Of a stretch of 27,776 bases of DNA, positions 21,755-27,776 are shown in pieces (position 1 is the first letter of the stretch; the number at the start of each line of letters is the position of its first letter). The DNA is from an uncultured Opitutales bacterium (GTDB lineage: Bacteria; Verrucomicrobiota; Verrucomicrobiia; Opitutales; Intestinicryptomonadaceae), in contig URJY01000029.1 in NCBI GenBank assembly GCA_900548275.1, forward strand, positions 1-27,776, in the 5' to 3' direction. The notes beneath the pieces are model-generated. The model was not told where the DNA came from. It made no database searches and saw only the letters and a list, made by a program, of their open reading frames with translations. The translations under genes and the position numbers were made by a program.

Positions 21755-23701
21755 ATGAAGCGAAGGAATTTTTTGAGTGCGTCGGCTGCGTCGATGTTCG
21801 GCTATAGTTTGATTGTAAGCGCGCCCAAGGGGGCGTCGGCATTCGAGCCTACGGACGAGCGTTCGCGGCGTTTGGCGGCGTTGGGTGCGTCGAAGTCGGC
21901 TCCGTATGCGCCGAACGAAAAGTTGATGAAGAAGGTTTCGCTCGAGTGCGACGTTCTCGTGGCGGGCGGCGGTCTTGCGGGCATTTGTGCGGCGATTTCT
22001 GCGGCGAGGCACGGCAAAAAGGTCGTGCTTGTGCAGGACAGGTCGAGGCTCGGCGGCAATTCGAGTTCCGAAATCAAGATGCATCCGTTGGGCGTGAAGT
22101 CGCCGCGCACGGGGTGGCGCGAGGGCGGGCTTATCGAAGAACTCAAGCTTGAGAATGCCGCGAACAATCCGCAGCTTTCGTGGGAGATGTGGGACTTGCT
22201 TTTGTATGACAAGTGTGTCAGCGAAAAAAACATAACCCTTATTCTCGACACCTCCCTTTGCGGCGTGGAGATGGACGGCGACAAAATCGCCCGCGCCTAT
22301 GCGCGTTCCGACACTACGCGCCATATTTACGACATCAAGGCGAAGATTTTCGTCGACTGCACGGGCGACAGCAGGCTTGCGATGGAGGCGGGTGCCGAGG
22401 TGATGTCGGGGCGCGACGGGTCGGCGAAGTTCGGCGAATCGTTTGCGGATTTCGACCCCGTGGGCACGCGTCAGGGCTCGAGCATAATGTTTACGTCGAA
22501 ATTGTACGACAAGCCTATGCCCTACAAGCCGCCCGTGTGGGCTAAGAAAATCACGCCCGAGCAGATGAAGTTTCGCAGTATAAAGGGCGACGGGCTCGCC
22601 TACGGCTACTGGTGGATTGAGCTTGGCGGCGACGGAGACGCCATTGCCGACAACGAAATGCTGCGTTTCGAGTTGCTCTCGATTGTTATGGGCGTTTGGG
22701 ACTACATCAAAAACAGCGGCAAGTATCCCGAGGCGGCGAACAGGGCAATCGACACGGTTTCGATGGTGACGGGGCGTCGCGACACCTACAGAATTGTCGG
22801 CGAGCGCGTTATGACTCAGCAGGATATAATGGGCGGTTGGCGGAATTTCGACGACGCCGTCGCCGTCGGCGGTTGGTCGATGGACGACCACCCCGCAAAG
22901 GGCTTTTACGCGTCCGACCGCCGCCCGTGCAGGCAGTTCGGCGAAGTGCCGTTCTACAACATCGGCTTGTCGTCGCTCTATTCGAAAGACGTTAAAAATC
23001 TGATGATGGCGGGGCGCAACATAAGCTGCAGCCACGTTGCTTTCACGTCGACGCGCGTGATGTCGACGTGTGCGGTCGAGGGGCAGGCGGTCGGAACGGC
23101 GGCGTCGATGTGCATCGACGAAGGGCTGCTGCCCGCGCAGCTTCGCGCCGACAATGCAAAGCTCCGCGCGCTTCAGCAGGCTCTTTTGCGCGACGACCAG
23201 ACCATCATCGGAATAAGGAACGAAGACCCGCTCGACTTGGCTCGCTCGGCTTCCGCCTCCGCATCCGACAGCGCGGACGGCAGCAAGCCCGAGAATGTGC
23301 TTACGGGCGTTGCGATAGACTCGCGCAAGTCGGTTGCCAACCGTTGGGTTGCCGACGCCTCAGCCGCGCGCTGGCTGAAGCTTTCGTGGCGTACGCCCGT
23401 GAAGATTTCGTCGGCGCAGTTGACGTTCTTCGGCGGGTATCCCGAGCTTTCGATGACGCATTCCGACTATCTGCTAAAGCATATGCACCGCGGCGCGCAG
23501 AAAGAGCTTGTGCGCGATTTCGACATTGTAGCCGAGCTTGAAGACGGATCGGAGCGCGTCTTGGCGCAGGTGCGCGGCAATGCGCAAAGGCTTGTTCGGG
23601 CGAAGTTCGACGCCGTTTCGGCGAAGTCGCTCAGGTTCGATTTCAAGGCGACAAACGGCGATTCGAAGTTTGTCGTCTGCGAAGTCCGCGCGTACGCGTA
23701 G
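21755..23701 (+). CDS. Tat-exported FAD-dependent oxidoreductase with C-terminal beta-sandwich
   Basis: A 648-residue product opening with a twin-arginine signal (MKRRNFLSASAASMFGYSL), so it is probably exported folded with its cofactor. From about residue 65 the FAD-binding Rossmann motif reads DVLVAGGGLAGICAA, followed by GKKVVLVQDRSRLGGNSSSE, the pattern of the FAD-dependent oxidoreductase family PF12831. NLMMAGRNISCSHVAFTSTRVM and EGQAVGTAASM complete the FAD fold near residue 450. Residues from about 495 onward form a separate, probably discoidin-like sandwich (WLKLSWRTPVKISSAQLTF). GAGGGGAG directly before the ATG is a strong ribosome-binding site and rejects the much longer open frame upstream. 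The substrate is unknown; relatives often accompany glycan-degradation genes. Confidence 0.88.
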   Translation: MKRRNFLSASAASMFGYSLIVSAPKGASAFEPTDERSRRLAALGASKSAPYAPNEKLMKKVSLECDVLVAGGGLAGICAAISAARHGKKVVLVQDRSRLGGNSSSEIKMHPLGVKSPRTGWREGGLIEELKLENAANNPQLSWEMWDLLLYDKCVSEKNITLILDTSLCGVEMDGDKIARAYARSDTTRHIYDIKAKIFVDCTGDSRLAMEAGAEVMSGRDGSAKFGESFADFDPVGTRQGSSIMFTSKLYDKPMPYKPPVWAKKITPEQMKFRSIKGDGLAYGYWWIELGGDGDAIADNEMLRFELLSIVMGVWDYIKNSGKYPEAANRAIDTVSMVTGRRDTYRIVGERVMTQQDIMGGWRNFDDAVAVGGWSMDDHPAKGFYASDRRPCRQFGEVPFYNIGLSSLYSKDVKNLMMAGRNISCSHVAFTSTRVMSTCAVEGQAVGTAASMCIDEGLLPAQLRADNAKLRALQQALLRDDQTIIGIRNEDPLDLARSASASASDSADGSKPENVLTGVAIDSRKSVANRWVADASAARWLKLSWRTPVKISSAQLTFFGGYPELSMTHSDYLLKHMHRGAQKELVRDFDIVAELEDGSERVLAQVRGNAQRLVRAKFDAVSAKSLRFDFKATNGDSKFVVCEVRAYA

Positions 23702-23740
23702 GGCTTTGCGTTCCGTTTTTTGACGGGCATTCCCGCTCTG

Positions 23741-23781
23741 AAAGTTCGCGTTTCGCACGTCGGCGGCGCGAACTTTTTTTG
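23741..23781 (+). terminator. rho-independent terminator of the FAD oxidoreductase gene
   Basis: A perfect 10-bp stem (AAAGTTCGCG at 23741-23750 with CGCGAACTTT at 23767-23776) with a 16-nt loop is followed by a T-tract. Confidence 0.8.
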
Positions 23782-23807
23782 TTTTTTCTCGCAAAATTTT
23801 TCGGCGT

Positions 23808-23836
23808 TTGCGAATATTCGTAGAACTTATTTATTT
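23808..23836 (+). promoter_or_regulatory. candidate promoter of the GH32-like gene
   Basis: TTGCGA (23808-23813) and TTATTT (23831-23836) are spaced 17 nt apart, with about 14 nt of leader before the ATG at 23857. The palindrome CGAATATTCG (23811-23820) overlaps the -35 box. Confidence 0.35.
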
Positions 23837-23856
23837 CCCCATTTTCTAAAAAAAAT

Positions 23857-25617
23857 ATGAAATTGATTCGCATTCTTCTCGTTTTTCTGACGGTTCTTCC
23901 GCTGCTTGCCGCGGGCGCGGGGGCGAAGAAGCCGCGCGCATTTTCGGGCACAGCCGACGCAAAGATAAAAATCGAGGGCAATTTCCTTTTGCTGCCGATG
24001 AAGGGCAACGAAGACTACAACAAAATTTCGCTCGCCGACGAAGACGGCAATGTCCTTTTCAAAGTGTCCGCGCTCCTGACCGACGAAACGCCCCAGTGGT
24101 TCGCACCGATAAACGTTTCCCAATTCAAGGGGAAGGAGCTTACTCTGACATACCAGAAGTCGGGGCGTGAGCCGAGCTTTCGGCAGGTCGACGAAATCGG
24201 TTTCCGCGACCACTCGCGCGACAGGGGCAGACCGACCTTTCACCTGACATCGAAAGACGGCTATATGGGCGACATTTGCGGGCTTGTGTGCAGCGGCGGC
24301 AAGTGGCACGCGTTCTTCCTCTACAATCCGTTCGCGATGAACGGGCAGCCGCCGTATTCCGTCGCCCACGCCGTCAGCGAAGACTTGATAAACTGGACGT
24401 ACGAGCCGAATTTAATGCCCTACGAGGTTGTCGACGGCGGCGGAACCGTCTACCCGACAGGCGGCGACGCGTTCTTCGACAAAGGCAACAAGAGCGGACT
24501 TTTCGATACCGAAAACGGCGCGTTTTTGGTGCTTGAAAAGTCGGACGGTTCGACGTGGCTTGCGCCGCTTTCGGGCGGCGTAAACGTGAAGCTTTCGGGC
24601 GTCGGCGGCAGGTCGTTGGGCGGGCCGAGCGTGTTTTACGACGGCGCGTCGAAGCAGTGGGTGCTCGTAAAGTGCGTCGAAAACGGCAAGGTCAAGCGCG
24701 TCGATTTCTACGTTTCGCCGAATTTGTCGGATTGGAAGTATGCGTCGGGCTTCGATGCCGATTTCCCCTCGCCGACCATCTGCAAAATGTCGGCTTCGGG
24801 CAACGACGAGGATTCCAAATACGTACTCTGGAGCGGCGACGGCAGGTACTTTGTGGGGAACTTCGACGGCTCGAAATTCTCGACCGACTTCGCCGAGCCG
24901 CAGCGCGTCCTTTTCGGCGACGTCAAGTCGGCGCGGTTCTGGCGGAATGCTCCCGACAACAGAAACATCGTCGCCGCGCGCGTCGACCAACCCGGCGATT
25001 TGATGCGCACCGTTGGGCAGGCGTTTTCGCAGTCGATGGGGACTCCGTGGGATGTGCGCCTTGCCGATACGAAGCAGGGATACCGCATGCGCGTCTCGCT
25101 TCCGACCGAAATCGTCGCGCATATGGGGCAGGGTTCCGACGGGCTCGGGCTGCCGTCTATGGCGTTCCGCTCGAACGTCTTTATGCTGCCCGACGCCGTG
25201 GGCAACAATTTCATCGTGGTACTGACTTTCGACACTCGCCTGCTCGACGGTTTTTCAATCCGCGCGGGGGTCGCCAAATTCGGCTATTCAAAGGGCGGAA
25301 AATATTTCGAGACAACGCGCATCGAGGATGTGAAACACATTCAGCCCTTCCCCGACGGGCTGCCCGACGCGCCGACGTCGGCAATGGTCGTGCTCGACAA
25401 TTATTCCGCCGAACTCTTCTTTCAGGACGGCTCGGCGGTCGTTATGATGGGCGATTCGTATTTGAACCCCGAGCAGAAAATCAAGGTGGGTTGCAACGGT
25501 GAAATGGTAATCTACAGGGTGACGAAAATTCCCGTGCTGCCCACGACCGAAGCGCAGCGGGCGGCGGCGGCGCGCGAACTGATGAAAGCCGCCGAGACAC
25601 CGAAAAAGGCGGAGTGA
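23857..25617 (+). CDS. secreted GH32-fold protein lacking canonical catalytic residues
   Basis: A 586-residue product with a signal peptide (MKLIRILLVFLTVLPLLAAG) and an N-terminal region resembling DUF4980, often found before GH32 domains. A five-bladed propeller of the levanase/invertase type follows. GYMGDICGLV aligns with the family's WMNDPNGL and keeps the nucleophile position (Asp139). The RDP motif reads GGP (255-257, Asp to Gly256), and the WECP motif reads FPSP (Glu acid/base to Pro304). YFVGNFDGSKF is typical of GH32, and a C-terminal beta-sandwich starts near residue 410. Hydrolysis of fructans by the standard mechanism is therefore unlikely. The downstream gene begins within its stop codon (TGATG). 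Confidence 0.75.
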   Translation: MKLIRILLVFLTVLPLLAAGAGAKKPRAFSGTADAKIKIEGNFLLLPMKGNEDYNKISLADEDGNVLFKVSALLTDETPQWFAPINVSQFKGKELTLTYQKSGREPSFRQVDEIGFRDHSRDRGRPTFHLTSKDGYMGDICGLVCSGGKWHAFFLYNPFAMNGQPPYSVAHAVSEDLINWTYEPNLMPYEVVDGGGTVYPTGGDAFFDKGNKSGLFDTENGAFLVLEKSDGSTWLAPLSGGVNVKLSGVGGRSLGGPSVFYDGASKQWVLVKCVENGKVKRVDFYVSPNLSDWKYASGFDADFPSPTICKMSASGNDEDSKYVLWSGDGRYFVGNFDGSKFSTDFAEPQRVLFGDVKSARFWRNAPDNRNIVAARVDQPGDLMRTVGQAFSQSMGTPWDVRLADTKQGYRMRVSLPTEIVAHMGQGSDGLGLPSMAFRSNVFMLPDAVGNNFIVVLTFDTRLLDGFSIRAGVAKFGYSKGGKYFETTRIEDVKHIQPFPDGLPDAPTSAMVVLDNYSAELFFQDGSAVVMMGDSYLNPEQKIKVGCNGEMVIYRVTKIPVLPTTEAQRAAAARELMKAAETPKKAE

Positions 25618-26384
25618 TGTTTTTCCAAATAATAGAAACCTCGAGCGCGGGCAACTGCGCCTACTTCGAATACGAGGGCACGCGCGCACTCATCGACGCG
25701 GGCGTGGGAATCCGCAAAATACGCGCCTATCTGGCGGAGCGGTCGCTCGAACTCGACGACATCGATGCGGTTTTCGTAACCCACGAACACACCGACCACT
25801 GCAAGTCGCTCAAATATTTTGCGGGCGCGCGGACGAAAATTTTCGCAAACCGCCTTACCGCCGAATCAATTTGCCATAACGACTCCGCAACAAAACCGCT
25901 CAACTGGGCGACGTTCGAAGACGGCACCGATTTCGACTTTATGGACATTTCGGCGTGCGGCTTTTCCGTGCCTCACGATACGAGCGATTCGGTGGGATAC
26001 CGCTTCGTTCTGGGCGACAGAAAACTCGTCTGGATGACCGACCTCGGCAAGCCGACCGCACTCGCGTGCGATATGGCGCAGTCGGCGCAGGTGCTCGTTC
26101 TCGAAAGCAACTACTGCCCGCGAATGCTCGAAAACTCGTCGCGCCCGTACCGACTCAAAAACAGGATAAAAAGCTCGCACGGACACCTTTCGAACAGCGA
26201 CGCGATTTCGATTCTGAAAACGCTCTCGCCCGAGTCCGTCGACAGGGTCTACTTGGCGCATATCTCGCGCGAGTGCAACAGCACGACACACATAGCCGAA
26301 CTGATAGAAAACATAGGCGCAATCCGCCCGAGAATAGAAATAGTCTCCCCGTTTTCGCAGTCGAGCTCCCCGTTCGAAATATGA
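25617..26384 (+). CDS. YycJ/WalJ-type metallo-beta-lactamase-fold hydrolase
   Basis: A 255-residue MBL-fold protein without signal peptide, so probably cytosolic. ETSSAGNCAYFEYEGTRALI is the usual SSGNx start of this subgroup. THEHTDH (55-61) supplies the metal ligands His56, His58, Asp60 and His61. VPHDTSDSVGYRF, VLESNYCPRML, SHGHLSN and AHISRECNS are further family motifs with metal-binding His residues. The group is implicated in DNA processing and cell-wall-linked phenotypes in Firmicutes; the role here is unknown. The ATG at 25617 overlaps the preceding TGA by one base and has AAGGCGG upstream; a GTG one codon earlier is possible. Confidence 0.88.
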   Translation: MFFQIIETSSAGNCAYFEYEGTRALIDAGVGIRKIRAYLAERSLELDDIDAVFVTHEHTDHCKSLKYFAGARTKIFANRLTAESICHNDSATKPLNWATFEDGTDFDFMDISACGFSVPHDTSDSVGYRFVLGDRKLVWMTDLGKPTALACDMAQSAQVLVLESNYCPRMLENSSRPYRLKNRIKSSHGHLSNSDAISILKTLSPESVDRVYLAHISRECNSTTHIAELIENIGAIRPRIEIVSPFSQSSSPFEI

Positions 26385-26450
26385 TTTTCCCGCGGCGGCG
26401 GACGTTTCTATTGGGTTGCATTTTGCCGCGCGATATGCTATGCGTGGGGG

Positions 26451-26597
26451 ATGTTTGAAAAAATAAAAAATCCGAAAGCGCGTGCGGCAAATATCGCCCT
26501 TGCGGTGGTTTATTCGTTTGTCCTGCTTTCGGCGTTCGCTCTTGCGTTGGCTTGGCAGTTCTCGGGCGCGCGCGCGGACGGAATCATTCCTTTCTAA
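26451..26597 (+). CDS. 48-residue single-pass membrane protein
   Basis: An ORF too short for routine calling, placed between the MBL hydrolase and gpsA, with its stop codon one base before the gpsA ATG. The product starts MFEKIKNPKARAAN, a basic cytoplasmic end, continues with the hydrophobic stretch IALAVVYSFVLLSAFALALA (one membrane helix, about residues 15-34), and ends WQFSGARADGIIPF. The charge distribution predicts N-in, C-out. The GGGGG just before the ATG is too close for an ideal ribosome-binding site. A weak TTGCAT/TATGCG pair lies upstream (26416 onwards). I recognise no family; tight packing against gpsA is the main support. Confidence 0.5.
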   Translation: MFEKIKNPKARAANIALAVVYSFVLLSAFALALAWQFSGARADGIIPF

Positions 26598-26598
26598 T

Positions 26599-27591
26599 AT
26601 GGCTACATTCAAAAAAACAGCGGTTGTGGGTGCTGGCGCGTGGGGCAGTGCGCTTTCGGTCATCCTTTCGAAAAACATTCCGAGCGTGTCGGTTTGGGCG
26701 CGCGAAAAAGAGGTTGTCGACGCGGTCGCGAAGTCGCGCGAAAATTCGCTCTTTCTTCCCGATGTCGAGATTCCCGAAAATGTGAAATTTTCAAACAACC
26801 CCGCCGAAGTTCTGGACGGCGCGGAAATGGTCGTCTGGGTTATGCCAATCCAGTACCTCGACTCAACGGCAAGGGACTTCGCAAAATTCATCCCCGCAGG
26901 CTCGATTATGATCAACGCGGGCAAGGGCATCGAAATAGGCTCGTGGCGCAGACCCTCGGCGATTCTGCGCGAGGCAATACCGCAGGCATCGTCGTGCGGT
27001 TCGATAATGGGCCCGAACATCGCTTTCGAGGTCGCACTGGGCAAATACGCCGAGGCGGTTGTCGCGCTCGACTCACATTCCGACGCCGAAAAGGCGGCGC
27101 AGGCATTCTGTACACTCACATTCAGAGTCCGCCCGACCGACGACGTTGTCGGCGTCGAAATCGGGGCGGCACTCAAGAACATCGTGGCTCTCGCGGCGGG
27201 CTTTTGCGACGGAATGGAGCTTGGAGCGAACACAAAGGCAATCGTGATGGCGCGCGGTTTTCAGGAAATCTACAGGGCGGCGGCGGCACTCGGGGCGTGG
27301 AGCGATTCGTTCGTAAAGGAGTCCGCCATTTTGGGCGACGTGCTGACGACGTGCATGAGCCCCGACTCGCGCAACCGCCGCACGGGCGAACAGCTCGGAC
27401 GCGGACTGAACGCCGAAGACGCGAAGGCAAAGCTCAACGGACGCGTTTGCGCGGGGCTTGAGACAATCCAAATTTGCAGGATGTTCGAGAATCTGCACCA
27501 CGTGAAACTGCCGATAATGACGGCACTTTGCGACTTGTCCGAGGGCAAACTGACGCGCGAAGAATGCCTGTCCCGAATGCTTTGTATGTAG
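26599..27591 (+). CDS. gpsA: glycerol-3-phosphate dehydrogenase [NAD(P)+]
   Basis: Reduces dihydroxyacetone phosphate to sn-glycerol 3-phosphate, the backbone for phospholipids (cytosol). The 330-residue product has normal length. AVVGAGAWGSALS (8-20) is the nucleotide-binding loop, INAGKGIE and GPNIAFEVALG follow (the latter GPSFAxE in most members), and GAALKNIVALAAG contains catalytic Lys193. MELGANTKAIVMARGFQEI and the C-terminal SRNRRTGEQLGRGL are also typical. The ATG at 26599 follows a 48-residue ORF by one base; longer in-frame readings to 26482 would overlap that ORF. No strong Shine-Dalgarno sequence is seen. Confidence 0.95.
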   Translation: MATFKKTAVVGAGAWGSALSVILSKNIPSVSVWAREKEVVDAVAKSRENSLFLPDVEIPENVKFSNNPAEVLDGAEMVVWVMPIQYLDSTARDFAKFIPAGSIMINAGKGIEIGSWRRPSAILREAIPQASSCGSIMGPNIAFEVALGKYAEAVVALDSHSDAEKAAQAFCTLTFRVRPTDDVVGVEIGAALKNIVALAAGFCDGMELGANTKAIVMARGFQEIYRAAAALGAWSDSFVKESAILGDVLTTCMSPDSRNRRTGEQLGRGLNAEDAKAKLNGRVCAGLETIQICRMFENLHHVKLPIMTALCDLSEGKLTREECLSRMLCM

Positions 27592-27687
27592 TTTTGCGGA
27601 CTGTCGACTAATTGCCGCACCGCCCGCATTTGCGCCGCGCGGCTTTAGTTTTCTTCCCGCAAGACGCATTGAATTGTTCCCAAAAAC

Positions 27688-27723
27688 AAAAAGCCGCCGC
27701 GAAATCCGCGACGGCTTTTTTTG
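27688..27723. terminator. bidirectional terminator downstream of gpsA
   Basis: AAAAAGCCG (27688-27696) pairs with CGGCTTTTT (27712-27720), with an inner CGCG/CGCG stem and a 5-nt loop. The A- and T-tracts make it usable on both strands: for gpsA and for the minus-strand gene entering from the right edge. The 96 nt between gpsA and this stem contain no gene that I can see. Confidence 0.85.
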
Positions 27724-27748
27724 GGTTCAGGTTGGTTAGAAAAACTTG

Positions 27749-27776
27749 CTATTTTCTCCTGCGATACGCGGCAAAA
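27749..27776 (-). CDS. C-terminal end of a probable PEP-CTERM protein (cut by window edge)
   Basis: The minus strand reads FAAYRRRK followed by TAG (27749-27751) before a terminator. A short hydrophobic run leading into an Arg-rich end is the usual finish of PEP-CTERM sorting signals (PEP motif, hydrophobic helix, then basic tail). The PEP motif and helix would lie beyond the window, so the call rests on eight residues plus the correctly placed terminator. Confidence 0.4.

Noticed and set aside
21740..23035. 431-codon open frame on the minus strand
   Set aside because: Antisense to the FAD oxidoreductase; His- and Arg-rich with no recognisable domain.

Overview
The window looks like a chromosomal segment of a Gram-negative, glycan-degrading bacterium, most probably a gut-type Verrucomicrobiota (Opitutales-like) or a close PVC relative. 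This is inference from gene content: secreted glycosidase-family proteins (GH110, GH78, GH32-like), a Tat-exported FAD oxidoreductase, a Gcw_chp/TorF-type outer-membrane barrel, an apparent PEP-CTERM tail at the right edge, and a STAS/SpoIIE signalling pair. Many genes lack a clear Shine-Dalgarno sequence. No rRNA, tRNA, transposase, CRISPR array or phage gene was recognised.

Layout. 1-2.2 kb: glycolytic pair pgk-tpiA (minus strand) ending in a strong terminator. 2.3-4.1 kb: a GH110-type alpha-galactosidase gene broken by an in-frame TAG in its signal peptide and a frameshift. 4.1-4.4 kb: an array of palindromes, including copy A of a ~210-bp dispersed repeat. 4.4-6.0 kb: guaB (IMP dehydrogenase, minus strand) with a good sigma70 promoter. 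6.0-6.3 kb: non-coding, with a nested inverted-repeat block that may be a structured RNA. 6.3-13.7 kb: a tightly packed minus-strand cluster read hisC > CNNM/CorC-type protein > acnA > STAS protein > SpoIIE phosphatase > ybaB. 13.8-16.5 kb: secreted GH78 alpha-L-rhamnosidase. 16.6-20.7 kb: an operator-like array of exactly concentric inverted repeats, then an RmlD-like reductase, a beta-lactamase-fold protein with lost catalytic motifs, an orphan periplasmic-binding-protein-like protein and an outer-membrane barrel. 20.7-20.96 kb: copy B of the dispersed repeat, then a bidirectional terminator. 21.0-23.7 kb: divergent eda (KDPG/KHG aldolase) and a Tat-exported FAD oxidoreductase. 23.9-27.6 kb: GH32-fold protein with missing catalytic residues, YycJ-type metallo-hydrolase, a 48-residue membrane protein and gpsA. 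The right edge holds the last codons of a probable PEP-CTERM protein on the minus strand.

How it fits together. Housekeeping central-carbon, purine, histidine and lipid-precursor genes are interleaved with single secreted glycan-processing genes, not one polysaccharide-utilisation locus. The most unusual items are: (i) the two inverted copies of a multi-hairpin repeat, each starting within 13 nt of a stop codon and each supplying a terminator between convergent genes; (ii) the concentric dyad array upstream of the RmlD-like operon; (iii) three carbohydrate- or wall-related proteins that appear broken or catalytically degenerate (GH110, beta-lactamase-like, GH32-like); (iv) the possible structured RNA upstream of guaB.
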